Positions 17,054-25,062 of a DNA stretch of 48,731 bases are shown here, piece after piece (the first letter of the stretch is position 1; the number at the start of each line of letters is the position of its first letter). Both the position numbers and the translations under genes were made by a program. A model generated the notes under the pieces. The model searched no databases, had not been told where the DNA came from, and saw only the letters and a list, made by a program, of their open reading frames with translations. Origin of the DNA: Hydrogenophaga sp. (GTDB taxonomy: Bacteria; Pseudomonadota; Gammaproteobacteria; Burkholderiales; Burkholderiaceae_C); the NCBI RefSeq assembly GCF_026125825.1, contig NZ_JAHCKK010000027.1, positions 1 through 48,731 on the forward strand, read 5' to 3'.

Positions 17054-17929
17054 GTGACCCGCCACAGCACCCCTTCCCCGAAACGCACCGCGCTGGGCAT
17101 CGCGCTGCTGATCGGCGCCACACTGTGCTTCGCCCTGCTGGACACCACCTCCCAATACGTCGGCCCGGCCGTGCCCGTGGTGATGGCGGTCTGGCTGCGC
17201 TACCTCACCCAGACGCTGATGACCACCGCCCTGCTCTGGCCGCAGCGAGGACGCACGCTGCTGCACACCCGCGCACCCGGCTGGCAGTTCGGCCGGGGCG
17301 TGCTGATGCTGGGCTCCAGCGTGGTGGCCTACCTGGCCCTGCGCCACGTGCCGGTGGGCGAGTTCACCGCCATCATGATGCTGGTGCCGCTGGCGGTCAC
17401 GCTGCTGGCCGCGCTGATGCTGCGCGAGCCGGTGTCTGCGCTCACATGGGCGCTGGTGATCGGGGGCCTGGCCGGCGCGATGATCGTGATCCGCCCCAAG
17501 GGCAGCGACTTTCACGGCGCCATGCTGCTGCCCCTGTTGCTGGTGCTCGTGAACGCGGCCTACCAGATCCTCACCAGCCGCATGGTGCGCACGGAGGACC
17601 CGGGCACCATGCACTTCTACACCGGGCTGCTCGGCCTGGCCTGCTGCTCGCTGCTGCTGCCCTGGGGCTGGGCGCCCATGGCCGACTGGACTCTGTGGGC
17701 GCTCGCGGGCCTGCTCGGGGTGTTCGGCTCGGTGGGCCACTACCTGCTGATCCAGGCCTACCACCATGCGCCGGCCTCGCGCCTCACCCCCTACCTGTAC
17801 GCACAGATCGCCTTCGCCACGCTGGCGGGCTGGGTGGTCTTCGGCCATGCGCCCGATGCCTGGACGGTGATCGGCATCGCGCTCATCGCGCTCTGCGGCT
17901 GGCTGGGCGTGCGCCTGCGGCGCGGGTGA
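17054..17929 (+). CDS. EamA/DMT-family transporter
   Basis: A 291-residue protein with ten hydrophobic segments in two EamA halves. The GTG at 17054 is 5 bases after the stop of the dehydrogenase gene, so it is probably the last gene of the TRAP-aroQ operon. The sequence LLIGATLCFALLDTTSQYV is a typical first helix with the DMT start pattern. It may export or import an intermediate of the pathway; direction and substrate are unknown. It converges on the 3-dehydroshikimate dehydratase gene. Confidence 0.88.
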   Translation: MTRHSTPSPKRTALGIALLIGATLCFALLDTTSQYVGPAVPVVMAVWLRYLTQTLMTTALLWPQRGRTLLHTRAPGWQFGRGVLMLGSSVVAYLALRHVPVGEFTAIMMLVPLAVTLLAALMLREPVSALTWALVIGGLAGAMIVIRPKGSDFHGAMLLPLLLVLVNAAYQILTSRMVRTEDPGTMHFYTGLLGLACCSLLLPWGWAPMADWTLWALAGLLGVFGSVGHYLLIQAYHHAPASRLTPYLYAQIAFATLAGWVVFGHAPDAWTVIGIALIALCGWLGVRLRRG

Positions 17930-17945
17930 AACGGCCCTCCCCTGC

Positions 17946-17960
17946 GCCGCCTTCGGCGGC
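17946..17960. terminator. Short GC hairpin between convergent genes
   Basis: GCCGCC (17946-17951) and GGCGGC (17955-17960) form a perfect 6-bp stem with a TTC loop. It sits between the stops of the DMT gene and the dehydratase gene. There is no T-tract on either strand, so intrinsic termination is doubtful. Confidence 0.3.
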
Positions 17961-17981
17961 AGCGTGGGTCTGGGCGTTTCC

Positions 17982-18893
17982 TCAGGCCCTCAAGGTCTTC
18001 AGGCGCATCTGGTTGGGCAGTGGCATCGAGCGGCGCATCACGTCCTCGGCCAGCCACAGCGCCGAACGGCGCGCGCGCTCGGCCACCACCGGCAAGGGCA
18101 TCTGCTGGTAGTCGTCGTTGAACACCTCGAAGCTGTAGTCGCCCTCATAGCCGAGCTTGTCCAGCTTGAGCACGAGCTCGGCCAGCTGCTCGCTGTGCAC
18201 CCCCTCGCCGGGGAAGACGCGGAAGGTGCGCGCGGTCGTCATGCGTTCCTCGAAGGTCTTGGTCTCCTGCCACATGAAGTCGGCCAGCTGCACCAGGAAG
18301 ATCTTGGCCGGATCGAGGTAGTCGATCTCTTCCAGCGAGGTCTTGGCCGCAAAGATGTGGAACGAATCGATGCCCAGGCCGAGGTTGGGGCAGTCGGCGC
18401 GGCAGACCACGTCCCAGGCGGTGGTGAACTCGTTGACCGTGCGGCCCCAGGACAGGCCTTCGTAGGCAATGCGGATGCCGAAAGGAACGGCCAGCATGGC
18501 GAGCTTGCGCAGGTCGCGCGCGATGTGGTCGAGGTCCTGCGAGGCATGCGCCGACGTGGAGGAACAGGCCAGCAGCACCTTGCAACCCAACGCGGCGCAC
18601 ATCTCGAGCATGCTCTTGGCGATGTCCACCTTGTAGTGGTGCAGGTGGCCCGAGAGGCCCTCGAAGTCGCGCAGCACCTGAAAGCCCGTGCCGCGCAGGC
18701 CGCTGTCCTTGACGGCCTGCACGGCCGCGCCCAGGCCGCCGGGGTGGCCGACCAGGTCGTTGGCCTTGAGCATCACCTGCGAGAAACCGGCGGCTTTCAT
18801 GGCCGCCAGCTTGGCTTCGAGCGGGCCGGCCAGCGTGATGGTGTCCATGCCGAAGCCGCTGATGGCCTCGATGGAAGCACGGTTCGGGCTCAT
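17982..18893 (-). CDS. quiC: 3-Dehydroshikimate dehydratase (QuiC-type TIM barrel)
   Basis: A 303-residue protein of the xylose-isomerase-like/AP endonuclease 2 TIM-barrel family. It converts 3-dehydroshikimate to protocatechuate. The four metal ligands expected for this group are visible at the strand ends: Glu145 (AYEGLSWG), Asp176 (GIDSFHIF), Gln202 (LVQLADF) and Glu256 (YSFEVFND). The ATG at 18893 is preceded by AAGGAG, located in the end of the upstream gene 4 bases away. In pseudomonads this barrel is fused, as the N-terminal half, to an HPPD-like domain. Here the HPPD-like part is a separate gene placed in front. A generic sugar phosphate isomerase/epimerase is the alternative, but the context favours the dehydratase. 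Confidence 0.85.
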   Translation of the reverse strand: MSPNRASIEAISGFGMDTITLAGPLEAKLAAMKAAGFSQVMLKANDLVGHPGGLGAAVQAVKDSGLRGTGFQVLRDFEGLSGHLHHYKVDIAKSMLEMCAALGCKVLLACSSTSAHASQDLDHIARDLRKLAMLAVPFGIRIAYEGLSWGRTVNEFTTAWDVVCRADCPNLGLGIDSFHIFAAKTSLEEIDYLDPAKIFLVQLADFMWQETKTFEERMTTARTFRVFPGEGVHSEQLAELVLKLDKLGYEGDYSFEVFNDDYQQMPLPVVAERARRSALWLAEDVMRRSMPLPNQMRLKTLRA

Positions 18894-18897
18894 GGCC

Positions 18898-19812
18898 TCA
18901 CTCCTTCTCACTGTGCACCAGCTCGAACACGACCGAGCCCAGGTAGGTCTTGCTGATGGCGCCGCGCTGCTCGGTGTGTGCGGCCTGGGTCTCGACGAAC
19001 TCCACGCCGAGCGCGCGCAGCGCCTTGACGGCTTCGAGCACATCGGGCACACCCAGGCCGATGCGCTGCAGGCGCTCGTCGGCATCCACCACGTGCAGCT
19101 CGGGCTCGATGAGCTGGAGCATGAAGCGCTGCGAGGGGTCCAGTGCCGGCGTGCGCAGCAGCGTGCCCTTGGGCATGATGCCGAAGCGCTGCTCGTCGGG
19201 AATCAGCTCGGTGCCGAAGAGTTCTTCGTAGAACGCGATCCAGTCGTTGCTTCGCTCGGGACCGATGTACTGCACGACACCGAAGAAGTGGATGCCGGCG
19301 GTGGCCGGCGGGTGCTGGTCCACCGAGGGGATGGGCACGAAGTCCACGTCGTAGATCGAGAAGTCCTTGTAGCGGTCCACGAAGTAGATGCGGCTGCCGC
19401 CCGCGCCGTGGATGGCGGGGATGTTGAGCTCCATCACCTCTGCGTGCGTGGGCACCGACCAGGCGCCGCGCTCCAGCACGTAGTGGTAGGCCGCGCGCGC
19501 ATCGCGCACGCGCAGGGCCATGGCGGAGATCGAGGGCACCTCGCTGCCGTGGCCAGCGCCCTTGGCGTCCACCGGGTTGGCGTTGACGACCACATTGAGC
19601 CCGCCCTGGCGGTACAACAGCACCTCGCGCGACCGGTGGCGCGCGACAGGGCGAAACCCCATCATCTCCAGCACCTGGCCCAGCGCCTGCGGCTTGCTGG
19701 TGGCGTATTCGATGAACTCGATGCCGTCCAGGCCCAGCGGGTTGGCCGCGTCGCTGAAAGAGGCTTGCAGAGGCTCGCGGCCCTCCTGTGGGTTGAGCAG
19801 GAAATCACTCAT
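18898..19812 (-). CDS. VOC/HPPD-like protein, separate partner of the dehydroshikimate dehydratase
   Basis: A 304-residue protein with two VOC halves resembling 4-hydroxyphenylpyruvate dioxygenase, the fold fused to the C-terminus of pseudomonad QuiC. By eye, His175 (GIHFF) and Glu297 (VVFELV) match the first and third iron ligands of HPPD. The second ligand position (QHI in HPPD) reads LQRIGL with Arg250, so a normal 2-His-1-Glu iron site seems lost. It is the first gene of a two-gene operon, with 4 bases to the dehydratase gene. A structural or regulatory role for the dehydratase is more likely than dioxygenase activity (inference). Confidence 0.85.
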   Translation of the reverse strand: MSDFLLNPQEGREPLQASFSDAANPLGLDGIEFIEYATSKPQALGQVLEMMGFRPVARHRSREVLLYRQGGLNVVVNANPVDAKGAGHGSEVPSISAMALRVRDARAAYHYVLERGAWSVPTHAEVMELNIPAIHGAGGSRIYFVDRYKDFSIYDVDFVPIPSVDQHPPATAGIHFFGVVQYIGPERSNDWIAFYEELFGTELIPDEQRFGIMPKGTLLRTPALDPSQRFMLQLIEPELHVVDADERLQRIGLGVPDVLEAVKALRALGVEFVETQAAHTEQRGAISKTYLGSVVFELVHSEKE

Positions 19813-19915
19813 GTCGACAACTCCGGGGATTCAGAAAACGGAACAGGCAGGCCGAGGCCCAGCCCGCACTTTAGGGGCCCAGCTCAGGCATGACCAGCTT
19901 TTGCACCCATCAGGT

Positions 19916-19951
19916 GTTCGATATTCGCACGGCTTCGTTCGATAAACGATC
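19916..19951. promoter_or_regulatory. Tandem PcaR/PcaU-like (IclR-family) operator
   Basis: GTTCGATATTCGCAC (19916-19930) and GTTCGATAAACGATC (19937-19951) are direct repeats 21 bases apart, that is two helix turns. The first differs at one position from the 15-base site GTTCGATAATCGCAC that I recall for the protocatechuate-pathway regulator PcaR. The pair lies 104-139 bases before the start of the VOC/dehydratase operon, the natural place for control by a protocatechuate- or adipate-responsive IclR regulator. No IclR gene is in the window. Confidence 0.6.
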
Positions 19952-19969
19952 CATGCAGGGGTTTTTGGT

Positions 19970-21298
19970 TCACCCCGGCGGCACGGCTGCCGTCAGAGCC
20001 CGGGCCCGCAGCGCGCAGGCGGTGGCCACGAGCGCGAGCAGGGCCGACAGCCAGAACACGCTGGAGAGGCCGAAGGCCGAGCTGAGCAGGCCACCACTGA
20101 TCCCGCCCACCACGCCCGGCAGGCCATAGCCCACCACCGTGTACAGCGCCTGGCCGCGCCCGCGCAGGCGGCCGGGGAAATGGTGGGACAGCATGGCAAT
20201 GCACACCGTGTGGTGCGCAGCGAAGGTGATGGCGTGCAGGGCCTGCGCCAGCAGCAGCACGGGCCACAGTGGCGCGAAGCCGGCGGTCAGGCCCATGCGC
20301 AGCGACATCAGTGCCGCAGCCAGCACCAGCCAGCCCGAGAGCGAGAGCAGGGGCAGCCAGCGGCCCTGGGTGAAGAACCAGCCGATCTCGATCACCACCG
20401 ACAGCGCCCACATCAGGCCGATCACGGTCTTGCTGTAGCCCAGCGAATCCAGGTAAAGCGAGAAGAACACGTACACGAAGATGTGGGCGAGCACGTGGAA
20501 GAACACGGCGGCGAAAAACCAGCGCACCGGCGGCTGGCGCAGCACCGGCCACACGCCAGACTGCGGCGATGGCGTGGCGTGGGCCGGCTCACGGAAGTCG
20601 GGCAGCATCCAGGCACTGAGGGCCACGGCGGCGAGCGTGCCCAGCGTCCAGGCTGGAAAGTGCACCAGGCCGAAGCGCTCGAACCACAGGCCCGCGGCGA
20701 CCACGGTGACCAGGAAGCCCAGCGAGCCCCACAGGCGCACGCGGCCGTAGCGCTTCGCGTCAAAGGCGCCGTGCTGGCTGACCAGGTGGGCCAGCGCGGC
20801 CTCGCTCATGGGCATCATGCCGCTGGTGTGGCTGAACATGAGCAGCAGCACCACGAACAGCACCACACCGCCTGCGTCGAACCACAGGCCCAGCGAAAGC
20901 AGCAGCGCGGCGGTGGCGCCAAAGCGCAGCAGGCGCACGCGCTCGCCGGTGCGGTCGCTCAGCGAGCCCCACAGGTAGGGCGCGAACAGGCGCGTGGCCG
21001 ACTGCACCGAGGTCAGAACGCTGATGGCAATCAGGCCGAAGCCCAACTCTTTGAGCCAGAGCGGCAAATAGGGGTTGAAAAACCCGATGTGGGCGAAATA
21101 GCTCGCGGAGAGCGCGGCAAAAGGGAGAAGGCCCCCACGCCGCGCCGCTGCGCGGCTCGCTGCCCCCCGAGGGGGCTGATCCGCCTTGGGGCGGCCCGGC
21201 GGCGGATTGTTGCCCCCACGCTGCGCCGCTGCGCGGCTTGCTGCCCCCCGAGGGGGCTGATCCGCCTTGGGGCGGCCCGGCGGCGGATCGTTCGCCAA
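19970..21298 (-). CDS. MFS transporter (HcaT-like) with a repeat-encoded N-terminus
   Basis: A 442-residue reading frame. Residues ~57-440 form a twelve-helix major facilitator of the nucleoside/phenylpropionate (HcaT-like) type, with the loop GSLSDRTGERVRLLR between helices 2 and 3. The first ~55 residues are two copies of a 27-residue Pro/Arg/Ala-rich unit encoded by an 81-bp tandem repeat, unlike any MFS N-terminus. The only start that fits is TTG 21298, 6 bases after the aroC stop and without a ribosome site. No ATG or GTG occurs in frame between the repeats and the first helix. The repeat probably inserted at or over the original start. Translation may be coupled to aroC. Confidence 0.8.
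   Translation of the reverse strand: MANDPPPGRPKADQPPRGAASRAAAQRGGNNPPPGRPKADQPPRGAASRAAARRGGLLPFAALSASYFAHIGFFNPYLPLWLKELGFGLIAISVLTSVQSATRLFAPYLWGSLSDRTGERVRLLRFGATAALLLSLGLWFDAGGVVLFVVLLLMFSHTSGMMPMSEAALAHLVSQHGAFDAKRYGRVRLWGSLGFLVTVVAAGLWFERFGLVHFPAWTLGTLAAVALSAWMLPDFREPAHATPSPQSGVWPVLRQPPVRWFFAAVFFHVLAHIFVYVFFSLYLDSLGYSKTVIGLMWALSVVIEIGWFFTQGRWLPLLSLSGWLVLAAALMSLRMGLTAGFAPLWPVLLLAQALHAITFAAHHTVCIAMLSHHFPGRLRGRGQALYTVVGYGLPGVVGGISGGLLSSAFGLSSVFWLSALLALVATACALRARALTAAVPPG
21131..21292. repeat. Tandem 81-bp GC-rich repeat (two copies)
   Basis: Copy 1 is 21131-21211 and copy 2 is 21212-21292. By direct comparison they differ at 3 of 81 positions. Each unit contains the near-palindromic pieces GCGCCGCTGCGCGGC and CCCCCCGAGGGGG. 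I recall this kind of element as a dispersed, often intergenic repeat in Comamonadaceae genomes. Here it lies between aroC and the membrane-spanning part of the MFS gene. Its length, 27 codons, keeps the reading frame open. Confidence 0.85.
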
Positions 21299-21304
21299 GG
21301 AGGC

Positions 21305-22405
21305 TCAGCCGCGCGCCTGGGCCGCGATGTCGGGCGTGGGCAGTTGCACGTCGCCGCATTGCGCGCGGTGCAGCAGCGCATGGTCCATCACCACCAGGGC
21401 CAGCAGGGCCTCGGCGATGGGGGTGGCGCGAATGCCCACGCAGGGGTCGTGGCGGCCTTTGGTGATGACCTCGGTGGGCTGGCCAGCCGTGTCGATGGTC
21501 TCGCGCGGGATCAGGATGGAGCTGGTCGGCTTGATCGCGATCTGCACCTCCAGGTCCTGCCCGGTGCTGATGCCGCCGAGCACGCCGCCGGCGTTGTTGC
21601 CCTTGAAACCCTCGGGCGTGAGGCTGTCGCCGTGCGTGCTGCCCCGGTGCGCCACGCTGGCGAAGCCCGCGCCGATCTCCACGCCCTTGACGGCGTTGAG
21701 GCCGAGCATGGCGTAGGCGATGTCGGCATCGAGCCGGTCGTACAGCGGCTGGCCCAGGCCCACAGGCATGCCCTGCGCGGTCACCCGCAGGCGCGCGCCG
21801 CAGGAGTCGCCGCTCTTGCGCAGCTCGTTCATGTACGCCTCGATGGCCGACACATCGGCCACCGGGGCGAAGAAGGGGTTATGCGGCACGTGGTCCCAGC
21901 TCTCGAACGGGATGGTCAGCTCGCCGACCTGCGTCATGTGACCGCGGAAGGTGGTGCCGTAGCGCTCCTTGAGCCACTTCCTGGCAACCGCACCGGCGGC
22001 GACGGTGGGCGCGGTCAGGCGCGCCGAGCTGCGCCCGCCCCCGCGCGGGTCGCGAATGCCGTACTTCTGCCAGTAGGTGTAGTCGGCGTGGCCGGGGCGG
22101 AAGGTCTGCAGGATGTTGCCGTAGTCCTTGCTGCGCTGGTCGGTGTTGCGGATCAGCAAGGCGATGGGGGTGCCGGTGGTCTTGCCTTCGTACACGCCGC
22201 TGAGGATTTCGACGGTGTCGGGCTCGTTGCGCTGGGTGACGAATTTGCTGGTGCCGGGGCGGCGGCGGTCGAGCTCGCCCTGGATGTCGGCTTCGCTCAA
22301 GGCCATGCCGGGCGGGCAGCCGTCGATCACGCAGCCAATGGCCGGGCCGTGGGATTCACCGAAGTTGGTGACGCAAAACAGGGTGCCGAAGGTGTTGCCG
22401 CTCAT
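21305..22405 (-). CDS. aroC: Chorismate synthase
   Basis: A 366-residue enzyme making chorismate from EPSP, with reduced FMN as cofactor; last step of the shikimate pathway. The signature [18 protein letters not shown] is at residues 16-33. Other conserved parts are [26 protein letters not shown] and the [14 protein letters not shown] motif. Length is typical. The ATG at 22405 lacks a ribosome site but has a GATAAT hexamer 9 bases upstream, suggesting a very short or absent leader. The MFS gene follows after 6 bases. Confidence 0.97.
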   Translation of the reverse strand: MSGNTFGTLFCVTNFGESHGPAIGCVIDGCPPGMALSEADIQGELDRRRPGTSKFVTQRNEPDTVEILSGVYEGKTTGTPIALLIRNTDQRSKDYGNILQTFRPGHADYTYWQKYGIRDPRGGGRSSARLTAPTVAAGAVARKWLKERYGTTFRGHMTQVGELTIPFESWDHVPHNPFFAPVADVSAIEAYMNELRKSGDSCGARLRVTAQGMPVGLGQPLYDRLDADIAYAMLGLNAVKGVEIGAGFASVAHRGSTHGDSLTPEGFKGNNAGGVLGGISTGQDLEVQIAIKPTSSILIPRETIDTAGQPTEVITKGRHDPCVGIRATPIAEALLALVVMDHALLHRAQCGDVQLPTPDIAAQARG

Positions 22406-22414
22406 AAGAGGGCG

Positions 22415-22420
22415 ATTATC
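22415..22420 (-). promoter_or_regulatory. -10-like hexamer directly before aroC
   Basis: Read on the minus strand this is GATAAT (5 of 6 to the sigma-70 -10 consensus), ending 9 bases before the aroC ATG. The expected -35 region is GC-rich and not recognisable. The short distance suggests near-leaderless transcription. Confidence 0.4.
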
Positions 22421-22549
22421 CCTGAGGCAGGCTGGTGCGCCGGCGGGCCAGTCTGGTGCATGGCGGGTGCCCGGGCGCACAGGAACATTTTGTGCTTTGT
22501 GCTGCAGCGCAGCAGATGCTTGCTGTTCATCCCCAGAAAGGAGCGTTCC

Positions 22550-22972
22550 ATGCTTGATCGAACCGCCACCCTGTTCTCTCACCTCAAGGGCGACGAAGGC
22601 GACTATGTAAGTGGTGGCCTGCGCGATTTTTTCCTCTACCGGGACCTGGGGATCGCCCAGGCCACGCATGGCAAGGTGATTGCGCACCTGGTGAAAGCGA
22701 ATCTGCCGCCGGAGGAAGGCACGGGCTGGCACCGGCACGAGGCGGACTTCCAGATCGTGATCATGCTCAAGGGCTGGGCCCGTTTCATGTACGAGGACCA
22801 GGAAACGCTGGTGGAGGCCGGCGACTGCGTGCACCAGCGGCCCGGCATCCGGCACTACCTGTTCGACTATTCGCCTGACATGGAATACCTGGAGATCGTG
22901 TCTCCGGCGGACTTCAAGTCGATCGATGTGGAGCCGGTCTGTGAGATTCCCAAGCCCACGCCCTGGGCGTGA
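22550..22972 (+). CDS. Cupin-domain protein
   Basis: A 140-residue single-domain cupin. The metal-binding pattern is visible as [17 protein letters not shown] (His-x-His with a following acidic residue) and the second motif [14 protein letters not shown]. The function of this small cupin is unknown; many are dioxygenase-like enzymes or sensors. The ATG is supported by AAAGGAG at 22537-22543. It is a stand-alone gene divergent from aroC. A perfect inverted repeat TGCTGC/GCAGCA at 22500-22514 in its upstream region might be an operator. Confidence 0.85.
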   Translation: MLDRTATLFSHLKGDEGDYVSGGLRDFFLYRDLGIAQATHGKVIAHLVKANLPPEEGTGWHRHEADFQIVIMLKGWARFMYEDQETLVEAGDCVHQRPGIRHYLFDYSPDMEYLEIVSPADFKSIDVEPVCEIPKPTPWA

Positions 22973-22993
22973 ACAGGCCCTCCTGCAGGCCCT

Positions 22994-23018
22994 GCCTCGG
23001 GCCCCGCGAGGCCGGGGC
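22994..23018. terminator. Overlapping GC hairpins between convergent genes
   Basis: Two mutually exclusive 6-bp stems overlap here: GCCTCG/CGAGGC (22994-22999 with 23007-23012) and GCCCCG/CGGGGC (23001-23006 with 23013-23018). They lie between the cupin stop and the GST stop. No T-tract follows, so the call rests on position and stem strength. Confidence 0.35.
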
Positions 23019-23035
23019 ATGACGGCCACGAACGC

Positions 23036-23692
23036 CTAGAACTCGGCGTCCAGTTCGTCGATGTCGTCGGGCTCGGCCTCGGCCGCCGCCACCCATTCCT
23101 TCATGGCGGGCAGGGCCATGATGGTGTCGCAGTACGCCACGCAGGCCGGGCTGATCGCCACCTGGTAGGTGATGAAACGGGTCACCACCGGCGCGAACAT
23201 CGCATCGGCCATGCAGGGCTTTTCGCCGAACAGATAAGGCCCGCCATACGTCTGCAGGCACTCGTTCCAGATGGTCTCGATGCGATCGATGTCGGTCTGC
23301 GCGCGCGACCACAGCTTGAAATTCGGAAACGAGGCCTTGATGTTCATCGGCAACGAGGAGCGCATTGCCGAGAAGCCCGAGTGCATCTCGCCACAGATCG
23401 CCCGGCAATGCGCCCGGGCCGCCCGGTCCGCCGGCAGCAGGCCCGCCTTGGGCTTGACCTCGTTGAGGTACTCGCCAATCGCCAGCGTGTCCCACACATG
23501 GATGCCCTCGTGCTCCAGCGCCGGCACCCGCATCGAGGCCGAGAGCAGCAGCATCTCGGCTTTCATCGCCGGATCGTCCGGCGAAATCACGTTCTCGGTG
23601 AACTCCAGCTTCGCCATGCGCGCCATCAGCCAGCCCCGCAAGGCCCAGGCGCCGTAGTTCTTGCTGCTGATCGTGAGTACCGCTTTGGCCAT
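23036..23692 (-). CDS. Glutathione S-transferase family protein
   Basis: A 218-residue GST. The thioredoxin-like domain (1-80) includes a strand with the cis-Pro motif MRVPALEHEG and the glutathione-binding WDTLAIGEYLNE. The C-terminal helical domain follows, with the cap-box region PCMADAMFAPVVTR. The third Met of the longer frame (23692) is the preferred start, because AGGAG is then 7 bases away; an ATG at 23698 would leave 1 base. It probably acts on small electrophiles in the cytoplasm. It is divergent from phaZ. No specific substrate can be assigned. Confidence 0.88.
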   Translation of the reverse strand: MAKAVLTISSKNYGAWALRGWLMARMAKLEFTENVISPDDPAMKAEMLLLSASMRVPALEHEGIHVWDTLAIGEYLNEVKPKAGLLPADRAARAHCRAICGEMHSGFSAMRSSLPMNIKASFPNFKLWSRAQTDIDRIETIWNECLQTYGGPYLFGEKPCMADAMFAPVVTRFITYQVAISPACVAYCDTIMALPAMKEWVAAAEAEPDDIDELDAEF

Positions 23693-23829
23693 GGACATGC
23701 TCCTCTTGGGCCCCTCCTCACAGCAAGGCCTGTGCCATCGCTGTGCGCCGGGTGCGCACCGCGCCGGTGCAACGCCCTGCTGGCCCGCAACTTGCCTTCG
23801 ATGCGACACGTTGTCCCAGGAAAGAAACC

Positions 23830-25041
23830 ATGCTGTATCAGGCCTACCAATTCCAGTCCGACCTGATCTCGCCCCTGCGCATGGCCGCGCAGCACCTGAG
23901 CGCTGCGCTCTGGCTGCGGGAAACCGAAGGCAGCGTGATGCGCAAGCTGGCCGCCGCCTGCGACGTGGTCTCGCGCCTGCGCCTGACCCACACGCGCCCG
24001 CCGTACCAGATCCACGGCGTGGCAGTGGGCGACGGCGAATACCCCGTCACCGAAGAGGCCGTGCTCACCCTGCCCTTCGGCACCCTGCTTCGCTTTCGCA
24101 AGGATGGCGCCGAACCCCAGCCCAAGGTGCTGCTGGTCGCGCCCCTCTCGGGCCACTTTGCCACGCTGCTGCGCGAGACCGCGCGCACCCTGCTGCAGGA
24201 CCACGACGTCTACATCACCGATTGGCACAACGCGCGCGACGTCCCGCTGCGCCATGGCGCGTTCTCGCTCGACGACTACATCAGCTACATGATCCGCTTC
24301 ACCGAGGCCGTGGGCCCTGGCAGCCACATGGTGGCGGTGTGCCAGCCCTGCGTGGCCGCGCTGGCCGCCACGGCCATCATGGCCGAGGACGACAACCCGG
24401 CCCAGCCGCGCAGCCTCACGCTGATGGCCGGCCCGGTGGACTGCCGCGTCAACCCCACCGAAGTGAACAAGCTCGCCACCAGCAAGCCCATCGACTGGTT
24501 CGAGAGGAACCTGATCAGCCACGTGCCCTTCCCGCACGCCGGCATGATGCGCCGCGTCTACCCGGGCTTCGTGCAGCTCACCGCCTTCATGAGCATGAAC
24601 CCGGAGCGCCACAAGCAATCCTTCCGCCACATCTACGACCACCTGCTGGCCGGGCGCACCGAAGAGGCCGGCGTGATCCAGGCGTTCTACGAGGAGTACC
24701 TCGCGGTCAATGACCTGCCGGCCGAGTTCTACCTGGAGACGGTGGAGAAGGTGTTCCAGACCTACGACCTGCCGCGCGGCGTGCTGACCTGGAACGGCCG
24801 CACCGTGAACCCCGCGGCGATCCGCCGCACCGCGCTGATGACGGTCGAAGGCGAGCGCGACGACATCTGCTCGGTGGGCCAGACCGTGGCCGCGCAGGAC
24901 CTGTGCCGCAGCGTGCGGCCCTACATGAAGACGCACCACGTGCAGACCGGGGTGGGCCACTACGGCGTGTTCAGCGGTCGGCGCTGGAACCAGCAGATCT
25001 ACCCGCGCGTGCGCGACATGATCCACGCCAGTTCGGACTGA
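23830..25041 (+). CDS. phaZ: Intracellular polyhydroxyalkanoate depolymerase
   Basis: A 403-residue enzyme of the intracellular PhaZ family that mobilises stored poly-3-hydroxybutyrate. The nucleophile motif is CQPC at 171-174 (VAVCQPC), a Cys in place of Ser as known for the Ralstonia PhaZ1 group. An Asp (EGERDDICSV) and a late His (GVGHYGVF) complete the alpha/beta-hydrolase triad. There is no signal peptide. The ATG has an AGGA about 8 bases upstream. The gene stands alone, divergent from the GST gene; no phasin or synthase genes are adjacent. Confidence 0.94.
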   Translation: MLYQAYQFQSDLISPLRMAAQHLSAALWLRETEGSVMRKLAAACDVVSRLRLTHTRPPYQIHGVAVGDGEYPVTEEAVLTLPFGTLLRFRKDGAEPQPKVLLVAPLSGHFATLLRETARTLLQDHDVYITDWHNARDVPLRHGAFSLDDYISYMIRFTEAVGPGSHMVAVCQPCVAALAATAIMAEDDNPAQPRSLTLMAGPVDCRVNPTEVNKLATSKPIDWFERNLISHVPFPHAGMMRRVYPGFVQLTAFMSMNPERHKQSFRHIYDHLLAGRTEEAGVIQAFYEEYLAVNDLPAEFYLETVEKVFQTYDLPRGVLTWNGRTVNPAAIRRTALMTVEGERDDICSVGQTVAAQDLCRSVRPYMKTHHVQTGVGHYGVFSGRRWNQQIYPRVRDMIHASSD

Positions 25042-25062
25042 AGCTGCGTGCGCCCCATGAAA

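Noticed and set aside
21131-21292. Possible CRISPR or insertion-sequence end
   Set aside because: Only two directly abutting 81-bp units with no spacers, no terminal inverted repeats with target duplication and no transposase gene.
20180-22549. Long plus-strand frame (about 790 residues) running into the cupin gene
   Set aside because: This part is antisense to the MFS and aroC genes and has low-complexity His/Gln/Arg composition. Only the last 140 residues, after a proper ribosome site, form a real protein.
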